Shown here: positions 7,899 through 15,026 of the stretch, one piece after another | Layout: each line of letters begins with the position of its first letter | Numbering within the stretch: position 1 is the stretch's first letter | Position numbers and translations under genes: made by a program | The notes under the pieces: generated by a model | Seen by the model: only the letters and a program-made list of their open reading frames with translations | Database searches by the model: none | Told to the model about the DNA's origin: nothing | Source: Halovivax cerinus | Lineage (GTDB): Archaea > Halobacteriota > Halobacteria > Halobacteriales > Natrialbaceae | Assembly (NCBI RefSeq): GCF_024498195.1 | Contig: NZ_CP101824.1 | Span: forward strand, 1,116,001-1,180,000 | Length of the DNA stretch: 64,000 bases | Reading direction: 5' to 3'

Positions 7899-9185
7899 CT
7901 AGCCGCTCCACTCCGGCAGCGGGTAGACGAGCGGGTTGTCGTCGACGAGGTCCTCCGGCCAGACGATGCGGGTACCGCCGTCTTGGGCCTGTAATATGAG
8001 TGCCGAGGCGAGGGTGTTCTGACCGCGTTCGTCGAATTCGACACCGTAGGCGGCTCCGGCTTCCTCGTTCGACATCTCGAGGTCGTTCATCGCGGCCTGG
8101 ATCTCCTGCGGATCGGTGCTCCCGGCTCGATCGAGGCCCGTCAGGGCGGCCTGAAACATCGTCGTGACCCGTGACGGGATGCCACCGAACTCGATTTCCG
8201 CCTCGTCGTTGAGCGCCTGGGCGAACGCTTCGACGCCCGGAATACGATCCTGGAGTTCGTCCGAATACGTCGATCGCATGGTGATGTTGCTGGCGAGCTC
8301 CGCTCGCTCCGAGTAGAACTCCGGACCCGAGAGGTCGCCGGCGACGTTCAGCAGCCTCGGCATGTACTCGCGTTCCTGGAACGTCTCCAGGATCAAGATC
8401 CCGTCCGCGAAGTGTGAGGTGAGGAAGACGACGTCCGGGTCCGCACTCGCGAGGACGTCCGTTTGCGCTTCGAACGAGGTCAGTTCCTCGGCGGTATAGG
8501 AAATATCCTCCACGATTTCGATCCCGGCCTCCTGGGCCTGCCCCTGGTGTTCGCGGGCCGCCGAGGACCCGAATTCGGAATCTTCGTAGACGACCGCTCC
8601 GGTTTCGACCGCCGGATCCGATCGAGCGGCCGCGAACTCGACCTGTGACGCGGCGAATACTGCGTCGCTCGGGGTCGGGCGCCACAGCCACTCGTTATCC
8701 GTGTTAATGAGGTCGGGTGCGGTCGAACTCGTGACCATGGGCACCTGACTCGTCGCAGCGAGCGTACCGATCGACTGCGTGACGGGACTCTGGATCGCCC
8801 CGATAATCATGGCGACGTCGTCCCCTTCTATCAACTGTTCGGCCTCGGCGCGACCCTCGCCCGGATCCGCACGGTGGTCGACGAACAGGGCTTCGACTTC
8901 AGCGTTCCCGTGGTTTGGCAGCCCCGCTTCCTCCGCCAGGGTCAACGGCGCGAGATCGGGGCGCTCTCTGTTCACCACTTCGTCGACGATGAACTCGTAA
9001 ATCCCCTGGACGAACTCGCCGGTCTGCCCGGCGGGCCCGCTCAGCGGCATCGGTACTCCTACCTTGATGCTATCTCCGTCGTCACCACCGACGCAGCCGG
9101 CGAGGCCGATCGCCGTCGAAGCGCCCGTCGCCTGGAGAAATCGTCGCCGGGAGACGTCCTGCGAACTCCCGAGTATCCGTGCCAT
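7899..9185 (-). CDS. livK: Branched-chain amino acid type ABC transporter substrate-binding protein (Tat lipoprotein)
   Basis: A 428-residue periplasmic-binding-protein-type receptor. The N-terminus has a twin-arginine signal 'SRRRFLQATG' followed by a lipobox 'GLAGC' (Cys about residue 31), so it is exported folded by Tat and lipid-anchored, the usual arrangement in halophilic archaea. The mature part begins 'IKVGVPMPLSGPAG', the canonical type 1 receptor start for amino acids and amides. It is convergent with livHMGF rather than inside the operon, so supply of the receptor is under separate control. A TATA box and an inverted repeat lie just upstream. The ligand is unknown. Confidence 0.93.
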   Translation of the reverse strand: MARILGSSQDVSRRRFLQATGASTAIGLAGCVGGDDGDSIKVGVPMPLSGPAGQTGEFVQGIYEFIVDEVVNRERPDLAPLTLAEEAGLPNHGNAEVEALFVDHRADPGEGRAEAEQLIEGDDVAMIIGAIQSPVTQSIGTLAATSQVPMVTSSTAPDLINTDNEWLWRPTPSDAVFAASQVEFAAARSDPAVETGAVVYEDSEFGSSAAREHQGQAQEAGIEIVEDISYTAEELTSFEAQTDVLASADPDVVFLTSHFADGILILETFQEREYMPRLLNVAGDLSGPEFYSERAELASNITMRSTYSDELQDRIPGVEAFAQALNDEAEIEFGGIPSRVTTMFQAALTGLDRAGSTDPQEIQAAMNDLEMSNEEAGAAYGVEFDERGQNTLASALILQAQDGGTRIVWPEDLVDDNPLVYPLPEWSG

Positions 9186-9192
9186 GAGTAAT

Positions 9193-9206
9193 CAGGTCGG
9201 GACCTG
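9193..9206. promoter_or_regulatory. Inverted repeat between the livK TATA box and start codon (candidate operator)
   Basis: CAGGTC-gg-GACCTG is a perfect inverted repeat with six-base arms. It lies between the TATA-like box at 9209-9218 and the livK ATG at 9185, overlapping the predicted transcription start. A regulator bound here would block initiation. No regulator is identified. Confidence 0.4.
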
Positions 9207-9208
9207 CC

Positions 9209-9218
9209 ATTATAAAAA
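9209..9218 (-). promoter_or_regulatory. TATA box of livK
   Basis: On the minus strand 'TTTATAATGG' follows a run of T residues and lies about 25-33 bases before the ATG at 9185. No Shine-Dalgarno is present, so a leaderless or near-leaderless transcript is expected. Confidence 0.6.
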
Positions 9219-9435
9219 ATTTGGTAGTTCCTCAACATCTACATTTGGAATATAGGTCAGCTGATAAATTTTCACAAAGCACGCACATTTTCCCGGATAA
9301 TCCCGGTCTGGCCGTTGCCTACCGCTCCGAGAGGATTGTATTTCTTCTAATGTATTACACATGTAACCGTGAGTGTTGTGTCGTCTCGTACCGCCACTCG
9401 TCCGATGAGGGACCGGTTCTCCTACCGGCTGGCCG

Positions 9436-9720
9436 TCACTCCAGACCGTCGATGAGCGTCTGCAACTGCTGGACGTGGTCTTCGAAGAGCGTCAGACCGT
9501 CGTCGGTGAGCGCGGCGCTCGTCTGCGGGCGATCGTCGACGAACTGCTTCGTAATCTCGACGGCGCCGGCGTCCTCCATCCGCTGGAGGTGGCTGGAGAG
9601 GTTCCCCTCCGTCAGGTCGAGCGCCGACGTGAGGTCGGTGAAGCTCGACTCCCCGTGCCGGTAGAGGTACGCGAAGATCTGTAATCGCGTCGGCTGGTGG
9701 ACGAGTTTGTCGAGTTCCAT
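9436..9720 (-). CDS. Winged-helix transcriptional regulator at the end of the exporter operon
   Basis: A 94-residue protein beginning 'MELDKLVHQPTRLQIFAYLY'. The helix-turn-helix is 'SFTDLTSALDLTEGNLSSHLQRMEDAG' region (about residues 26-52) and the wing is 'VEITKQFVDDRPQTSAALTDDG' region, followed by a C-terminal dimerisation helix. This is the small winged-helix family often annotated HTH_27 that controls adjacent membrane genes. The frame is open upstream, but the ATG at 9720 lies one base past the preceding gene's stop and begins the conserved domain, so it is chosen. It is the fourth gene of the operon that starts near 12109 and is a natural candidate for its autoregulator. Confidence 0.85.
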   Translation of the reverse strand: MELDKLVHQPTRLQIFAYLYRHGESSFTDLTSALDLTEGNLSSHLQRMEDAGAVEITKQFVDDRPQTSAALTDDGLTLFEDHVQQLQTLIDGLE

Positions 9721-9721
9721 C

Positions 9722-10339
9722 TTAGGGACGCGAGAGTACCCAGTACGAGCCGAGGGCGTACGCCAGGTAGACGCCACCGAACACTGCGAACCCCCATACG
9801 TGGAGGGAGTCGACGGTCGTGATGGCGACGCCGAGTACAACGAGGAGCAGACCGCCGGCGTGGAAGGCGTACCGGTCGCGGTCGCGGATGTGATAGGCTT
9901 TCATCGTCTCGCCGGCGACTACGTACGCCGTTCCGAGCAAGACGAGGACGATTCCGAGCACGAACGCGCTCTCCTCAGTGTAGGAGAGCGCGGGGAGAAA
10001 CGACGCAGCGACGATCTGGACGGCGAAGGCCGCCACGTAGAGGACGAGGATTTGAAACCCGACGTTCGGCCGGTTCGACCCCGGCTCGAATGCGTAGCCG
10101 TATCGCCGATTGAGGACGACGCCGACGGCCGCGAACAGCCCGATCCAGATCACGAGGAACCAGTACGTGGGGAGTCGTTCTACGACGACGTACTGTGAGA
10201 GCGCACAGGCGACGGCGACGACCACCCCAAATCCGAGCCACTGCTCGGGCGCGTTCTCGTACCGTTCGGCGATCCCCATCGCCTCCTTGATACGGTCTAA
10301 ATCGCGCTGGAGGTCGGCGCGGTCGACGTCCTCACTCAT
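9722..10339 (-). CDS. Membrane protein of the ABC-2 exporter operon
   Basis: About 205 residues with six hydrophobic segments after an N-terminal amphipathic stretch 'DLQRDLDRIKEAMGIAERY'. No enzymatic motif is visible. The ATG at 10339 gives an eight-base overlap with the ATPase gene stop (ATGAGTGA), which favours it over the ATG nine bases upstream. Its stop is directly followed by the regulator gene. Position between an ABC ATPase and a winged-helix regulator suggests an accessory membrane component or sensor for the exporter, but this is inferred from context only. Confidence 0.75.
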   Translation of the reverse strand: MSEDVDRADLQRDLDRIKEAMGIAERYENAPEQWLGFGVVVAVACALSQYVVVERLPTYWFLVIWIGLFAAVGVVLNRRYGYAFEPGSNRPNVGFQILVLYVAAFAVQIVAASFLPALSYTEESAFVLGIVLVLLGTAYVVAGETMKAYHIRDRDRYAFHAGGLLLVVLGVAITTVDSLHVWGFAVFGGVYLAYALGSYWVLSRP

Positions 10340-11246
10340 CGCTTTCACCTGCGTGGACGTGGTAGTTGAACGCGTCGGTGTAGCTCGGTTCGACCGTCTC
10401 GACCGTCACGTCCGCTGCCGCCGCGCGTTCGAGGTCGGCGACAACGACGCCATCGTCGAGAAAGCCCCGGAGTTCGTCACCGTGGTGGAACAGTCGGCTG
10501 CCCGCGACGTGAGATTCGAGCGTTTCGGCGGACGGGCCGGCGCCGACGACCCGCACGACGGTGGGTACGTCGTCGAGCAGGTCACCTGGGGTCCCGATGG
10601 CCGTGACCTCGCCGCCGGTGACGAACGCGATTCGATCCGCCAGGTCCGCGTCGACGGGACGATGACTCGTCGTCACGACCGTCCCGCCCGCTGCGACCCG
10701 CTCGCGGATCGCCCGGTGGAACAGCTGGACCGTCGAGAGGTCGACGCCGGCGGTCGGCTCGTCGAGCAGGTACAGCGGCGCGTCGACCGAGAGCGCCAGC
10801 GCGAGCTCGAGCTTTCGCTTCATCCCCTCGGAGTAGTATTTGATCCGCTTTTCGAGATCATCGGGGAGGCCGAACTCCTCGACGAGGTCGCGCCAGCGGT
10901 CCGTAAACTCGGGGTGGAGACGGGCGTAGAACGCGGCCGTTTCCCGGCCGGAGAGCGTGTCGACGCTCGCCCCGTTTTGCAGGAGCAACGAGAGTGCGTG
11001 TCCGTCGTCGTCAGAGATGGGTGTCTCGAAGACGCGCACCTCGCCGGCGCTCGGTTCGAGGCCCCCGGCCAGGCACGAGAGCAACACCGTCTTGCCGGTG
11101 CCGTTCGGTCCCATCAGTAGGAGGACCTCGTTCTCGTGAACGTCGAGATCGACGCCGTCTAGCACCCCGTCCGCGCCGAATGTCTTGCGGAGGTTTCGTG
11201 CTTCGAGGGCGAGCGCCCCTCCGTCGACTCGCGACTCGGCGCTCAT
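10332..11246 (-). CDS. ABC transporter ATP-binding protein (ABC-2 type exporter)
   Basis: A 304-residue ATPase with Walker A 'GPNGTGKTV' (about residues 42-50), an unusual signature 'YSEGMKRKL' (the common variant in ABC-2 drug, bacteriocin and antibiotic exporters), Walker B 'LYLLDEPTAGVD' and the H-loop 'VTTSHRP'. Residues after about 215 form a C-terminal extension that contains a small alpha/beta domain ending 'YTDAFNYHVHAG', as in the CcmA/DrrA group. It overlaps the permease gene stop by four bases and the following membrane gene by eight. It should energise the permease encoded just upstream. Confidence 0.92.
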   Translation of the reverse strand: MSAESRVDGGALALEARNLRKTFGADGVLDGVDLDVHENEVLLLMGPNGTGKTVLLSCLAGGLEPSAGEVRVFETPISDDDGHALSLLLQNGASVDTLSGRETAAFYARLHPEFTDRWRDLVEEFGLPDDLEKRIKYYSEGMKRKLELALALSVDAPLYLLDEPTAGVDLSTVQLFHRAIRERVAAGGTVVTTSHRPVDADLADRIAFVTGGEVTAIGTPGDLLDDVPTVVRVVGAGPSAETLESHVAGSRLFHHGDELRGFLDDGVVVADLERAAAADVTVETVEPSYTDAFNYHVHAGESDE

Positions 11247-12109
11247 TTGACCTCACCCCGGTAGAGCGACCGGCGCGTCACTGCGACGGCCATCACGAGG
11301 CCGACGCCGACGTAGCCGACGAGCAGGCCGACGTACTTCGGTCCCGTGGGTGCGGTGGGCGCGGCGAGCCCGGTCGCCGACCAGTCGGGAATTGCGACGA
11401 GGTGGAAGACGGCGAGTCGGGTGGCGAGCGCGTTCGGCACGTAGTTGACGAACGCGGGGTTCGACGCGACCATACCCGGCTGGACGCCGTTGTAGCCCGT
11501 CAGGAAGAACGCGAGCATGACCAGGCTGATGGTGATGATGCTCGCGAACTTCGCGTCTGGGACGATCGAGACGAGCAGGACCGCGAGTCCGGCCGCAAAC
11601 AGCCCGAGCGCGAGCAGAGCGAGGAGGGAGATCGGAACCGAGGCGATCGACCGGAGTTCGAATGTCGCGCCGGTCGCGACGCCGACGGCGAGGACGGCGC
11701 CGACGGCTCCGAGCGCGAGGACGAACGCGGCGGCGAATCGACCGACGAAGTCCGCGCTCGGTGAGACCGGCAGCGCTCGAAACTGCGCGTAGCGCCCGTC
11801 CTCGATATCCGCGACGAGCGATTGCGAAAACGTGTTCAAGAACACGACGAGCGCAGCGAACCCGCCGTATGAGACGGCGTTCGTCGCCTTCAGCACGCCA
11901 ATCGCCTCGGTCGAGAGCCCGCTCGTGTCGACGAAGAGGTAGACGGTCATGAGGTAGAACAGCGCCGGGAACGCAACCGCCCAGAAGACGACGGCCGCGT
12001 TTCGTCGGAGCGTCCGCGCGCTCCTGAGGGCGAACGCGATGGTCTGATCGAGGAACTGACCCGGAGCGATGCCGGGCACCGTTTCAGTGTCCATGTCACC
12101 CGATTGCAT
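11243..12109 (-). CDS. ABC-2 type transporter permease
   Basis: A six-helix permease of about 288 residues. The N-terminal cytoplasmic helix ('QTIAFALRSARTLRRNAAVVFW') leads into the first membrane segment, and the last helix ends with basic residues, which is the ABC-2 arrangement. The frame extends to 12136, but the TATA box at 12145-12150 predicts transcription starting near 12119, so the ATG at 12109 or the one at 12094 is the likely start. It is the first gene of a four-gene operon (permease, ATPase, membrane protein, regulator) with overlapping stops and starts. The exported substrate is unknown. Confidence 0.85.
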   Translation of the reverse strand: MQSGDMDTETVPGIAPGQFLDQTIAFALRSARTLRRNAAVVFWAVAFPALFYLMTVYLFVDTSGLSTEAIGVLKATNAVSYGGFAALVVFLNTFSQSLVADIEDGRYAQFRALPVSPSADFVGRFAAAFVLALGAVGAVLAVGVATGATFELRSIASVPISLLALLALGLFAAGLAVLLVSIVPDAKFASIITISLVMLAFFLTGYNGVQPGMVASNPAFVNYVPNALATRLAVFHLVAIPDWSATGLAAPTAPTGPKYVGLLVGYVGVGLVMAVAVTRRSLYRGEVK

Positions 12110-12133
12110 CTTCTGGCACAAGTATGTTTGCAA

Positions 12134-12158
12134 CACAAACTAACTTTATACCACAAAC
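12134..12158 (-). promoter_or_regulatory. Promoter of the exporter operon with flanking direct repeats
   Basis: A TATA-like 'tataaag' (minus strand, 12144-12150) is flanked on both sides by the heptamer GTTTGTG (plus-strand CACAAAC at 12134-12140 and 12152-12158), 18 bases apart start to start. Direct repeats straddling the TATA box would place a bound dimer over it. The winged-helix protein encoded by the last gene of this operon is the obvious candidate ligand, which is an inference from context. Confidence 0.45.
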
Positions 12159-12532
12159 CACTACTTGGCCCAACGACAGGACCTGGATACGGGGCGTAGG
12201 GATCAGGAACTGATCTGCGGTCCTCGTGAAGCGGTCCACGGAACGCCTGGACAGTAACGCTTGCCGGTCGTCTCGTGGCGAAGCTATCGGCTGGAGAACG
12301 CCGGAATCGGCGACCACCGCGAGTCGACGGAAGGGCAGCGGTTCGTCGGCGGAAGACCGTAATTTCGTGTCGGCACCGTCGGATCGAGACTCGTAGCTAG
12401 TGACCGGCGGCGCTCCGAAGGTCCCCTGGATACGTTCGTACAGAGGTGCGCTTTGGACGATTTGGACGATGCGCGATCGTCATACGGCCTCGTCATCGGC
12501 CCGTCTCTCCTGGTAGCATCCGATCGTGAACC
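12159..12532. other. Intergenic region without recognisable genes
   Basis: About 370 bases between the exporter promoter and the toxin locus. Several frames are open on both strands, but none gives a protein with recognisable motifs or an acidic halophile-like composition. Nothing further is seen. Confidence 0.5.
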
Positions 12533-12578
12533 GTGGGTACTAGTGGGAACGTATTCTCTAGTTGTGGGTACTAGTGGG
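12533..12578. repeat. Two 15-bp direct repeats in the toxin locus promoter (candidate operator)
   Basis: The sequence gtgggtactagtggg occurs exactly at 12533-12547 and 12564-12578, 31 bases apart. The AT-rich 'tattctcta' between the copies (12552-12560) lies 26-34 bases before the ATG at 12586, which fits a leaderless promoter. Paired operator copies around the promoter are typical of autoregulated toxin-antitoxin loci. The repeat contains the palindrome ACTAGT. Confidence 0.5.
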
Positions 12579-12585
12579 CGCTGCC

Positions 12586-12662
12586 ATGAACGTAGATGCC
12601 CGCGAGTTCCAAACCAATCAAACCGACGACCGAGGGCGGCTCCCCCTCGGGACAGGGGAGGC
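12586..12662 (+). pseudogene. Remnant of an AbrB-type antitoxin upstream of MazF
   Basis: An ATG at leaderless distance from a promoter opens a frame beginning 'MNVDAREFQTNQTDDRGRLP' and then 'LG'. The 'DDRGRLPLG' segment resembles the first hairpin of AbrB/SpoVT swapped-hairpin antitoxins (pattern DDRGRLxLP/G). After about 23 residues the similarity stops and the frame runs, out of phase, into the mazF coding region until 12873. The next 25 bases read in the toxin frame ('GGVEWTV') could be the lost continuation. I interpret this as a decayed or truncated antitoxin whose 3' part was deleted into the toxin start. The call depends on a short motif. Confidence 0.35.
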
Positions 12663-13034
12663 GTGGAGTGGACTGTCAGAACGAGCGAACAGACGATCGT
12701 TCGGCGTGGCGACGTCGTCATCGTCAGGCTCGATCCCGTTGACGGACACGAGAAGAAAACGACTCGTCCGGCGGTCGTCGTTCAGAACGACGTCGGGAAC
12801 GCGAACTCGGGCACGACCATCGGTGCGCCCGCGACCGGACGGTACCGCGCGTATCCGTTCGAGGTGCTGGTAAGAGCGGCCGCTTCTCCGTTCGAGAACG
12901 ACTCGTCGGTTCGTCTCGATCAGAGTCGAGACGTCTCCATCGACCGTCGTATTCACTCAGTACTGGGGAGCCTAGACGCAGACACGATGACGCAGATCGA
13001 CGATGCGCTGAAACTGAGCCTCGGTCTCGATTGA
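12663..13034 (+). CDS. MazF/PemK-like endoribonuclease toxin
   Basis: With a GTG start at 12663 the protein has 123 residues, normal for MazF. It carries the family hallmarks 'RRGDVVIVRLDP' (about residues 14-25), 'KTTRPAVVVQND' (32-43), 'GAPATGRYRAYPFEV' and 'SSVRLDQSRDVSI', the strands of the SH3-like barrel that cleaves RNA. The frame is open further upstream, but that part has no similarity and overlaps the promoter and antitoxin remnant. A 'ggggagg' immediately precedes the GTG, closer than ideal. No intact antitoxin gene is found on either side. It is either orphaned and tolerated, or neutralised from elsewhere. Confidence 0.85.
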   Translation: MEWTVRTSEQTIVRRGDVVIVRLDPVDGHEKKTTRPAVVVQNDVGNANSGTTIGAPATGRYRAYPFEVLVRAAASPFENDSSVRLDQSRDVSIDRRIHSVLGSLDADTMTQIDDALKLSLGLD

Positions 13035-13148
13035 GCGTTGGCCGGAACCGGCCACAGATTTGCGGTTCGAGGCGTCTCCCAGGTACCTTCAAGTGTTGGC
13101 GTCAGTATTATTGCCGTCTCGTCGGGCCCTCTACACGAACGAGTGTCT

Positions 13149-15026
13149 ATGGTATCTGGTGACAAACTAGAAATATTCAGACATCAATTGCAGGGTATCG
13201 TCGAGGAGATGGGGGTCACCCTCGAGCGGACCGCCTATTCGACGAATATCAAGATTCGACAGGACTACTCCTGTGCCCTCTTCGACGCCGAGTGCCGTCA
13301 CATCGGACAGTTCACCGCGGCGCCCTCCCAGGTCGCGGCGCTTCGATACGCCACGCCTGCGATCGTCGAGGACCGAGGAAGTGATATTGCGCCAGGTGAT
13401 GGGTTTCTCCTGAACGACCCGTCGCAGGGTGGCGCGGTCCACCTGCCAGACATCATGCTCATTTCGCCCGTGTTTAGCGGCGACGAGTTGATCGGGTTCG
13501 TTGGAAACGACGCCCACCACGTCGATATCGGCGGCGAAGTACCGGGGGGAATCCCCGCAGATAGCACGAGCCTGTACGGGGAAGGTGTGATCATTCCCGG
13601 AATCAGGGCCGTCAGTGACTGGGAGTACGACGACGAGATCCTCCGCTTTCTCACCCGTAACGTTCGCGGGTCCGAGATGCGCGTCGGCGACTACCAGGCA
13701 CAACTAGGCGCGAACCGAATCGGTGCGAGACGGTACGAGGAACTCCGCGAAACGTACGACGACCGGTCCATCTCCGAACACGTCGACGCGCTGCTAGACT
13801 ACACCGAACGCCGCGTTCGAACGGAGATCGAGCGGCTCCCGGACGGCCGCTACACTGCGGTGGATCGGCTCGACGGCGACGGTATCGCCGACGAACCCAT
13901 CCCCGTCCGGTTGGCGACGGTCGTCGAGGGCGACGAGATCTCCTTCGACTTTACTGGAACGGGAGACCAGAACGAGGGGCCGCTTAACTCCAATCCGTCG
14001 ACGATATTCGCGGCCGTGATGATGGCGATTCGGAGCCTCTTCGTCGAAGATCTTCCCCAGAACGAGGGGTTCTACCGGCCGTTCGACCTCGTCACGCCGG
14101 AGGGAACGATGGTAAACCCAGACGAGAACGCGCCGATCGCCGCCACCGGCGAGATCGCCGGACGGGTCCCCGATCTTGTGATCAAGAGCCTCGCCGAAGC
14201 GATCCCCGACCGCGTCATCGCGGCCACGAAGGGGACCGTGGTCAACGTGGCCTACGGCGGCACGGACCCACGCGACGACGACGAATACGTCTACTACGAG
14301 ACGTTCGCCGGCGGCTACGGTGGGCGACCGACCAAGGACGGCATGGATGCCGTGCAGCCCCATCTCCAGAACACGGCCAACAGTCCCATCGAAGAGATCG
14401 AAGGGGAGATTCCGCTGTACGTACGCAAGTACGCGCTTCGGCAGGATTCGGAGGGTGCAGGTCGGTTTCGTGGTGGACTCGGCGTCAGACGCGATATGGA
14501 GTTCTACGACCACGACGCGTCGGTCACCGTGTTATCCGATCGCTCGAAATTCCCGCCGTGGGGGCTGTTCGGCGGCCGGTCCGGCGCGACGGCCAGGTAC
14601 GTCGTCGATCCAGAGACGGACAACGAACGGGATGTCGGTTCGAAATCGACGACGCGGCTGAATCCGGGACAGGTCGTGAGCGTGCAGACACCGGGCGGGG
14701 GCGGTTACGGCGATCCCCTGGAACGCGATCCGGAACGTGTCCTCCGTGACGTGATCGACGGAAAGATTTCCGAAACGAAGGCCCAGGATGTTTACGGGGT
14801 CGCCGTCGACCCTGAGGACCGGACCGTGGATCGCGACGAAACCGATCGCCTTCGGCGAACTCGTCGAGCTGGCGAGCAGTCGAGAACAGACGATTCGGCA
14901 GTGAACAGTGTCGCAACGGTGGACGAATCGTCGGTGGATAGTACCTCGACGTCGGACGATTCGTCGACCGTCGGGACGGGCCCTGCTTCCGGACGAGGCC
15001 ACTCCGCCGGGGGTGACGGTTCGTGA
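13149..15026 (+). CDS. hyuB: Hydantoinase B/oxoprolinase family protein (HyuB-like), first copy
   Basis: About 625 residues. The N-terminus 'DKLEIFRHQLQGIVEEMGVTLERTAYSTNIK' region, 'DYSCALFDAE', 'NDPSQGGAVHLPDI' and the C-terminal 'VSVQTPGGGGYGDPLERDP' are the conserved blocks of the HyuB family, the B subunit of ATP-dependent hydantoinases, 5-oxoprolinases and acetone carboxylase-like enzymes. The ATG at 13149 starts the conserved region; the open frame upstream is non-homologous. The last 60 or so residues are a Ser/Asp/Thr-rich tail not normal for the family. It overlaps hyuA by four bases, so the two subunits are translationally coupled. The substrate is unknown. Confidence 0.93.
   Translation: MVSGDKLEIFRHQLQGIVEEMGVTLERTAYSTNIKIRQDYSCALFDAECRHIGQFTAAPSQVAALRYATPAIVEDRGSDIAPGDGFLLNDPSQGGAVHLPDIMLISPVFSGDELIGFVGNDAHHVDIGGEVPGGIPADSTSLYGEGVIIPGIRAVSDWEYDDEILRFLTRNVRGSEMRVGDYQAQLGANRIGARRYEELRETYDDRSISEHVDALLDYTERRVRTEIERLPDGRYTAVDRLDGDGIADEPIPVRLATVVEGDEISFDFTGTGDQNEGPLNSNPSTIFAAVMMAIRSLFVEDLPQNEGFYRPFDLVTPEGTMVNPDENAPIAATGEIAGRVPDLVIKSLAEAIPDRVIAATKGTVVNVAYGGTDPRDDDEYVYYETFAGGYGGRPTKDGMDAVQPHLQNTANSPIEEIEGEIPLYVRKYALRQDSEGAGRFRGGLGVRRDMEFYDHDASVTVLSDRSKFPPWGLFGGRSGATARYVVDPETDNERDVGSKSTTRLNPGQVVSVQTPGGGGYGDPLERDPERVLRDVIDGKISETKAQDVYGVAVDPEDRTVDRDETDRLRRTRRAGEQSRTDDSAVNSVATVDESSVDSTSTSDDSSTVGTGPASGRGHSAGGDGS

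Noticed and set aside
12453-12662. MazF start about 70 codons upstream
   Set aside because: The added residues have no MazF similarity and cover the repeated operator and promoter, so the GTG at 12663 is preferred.
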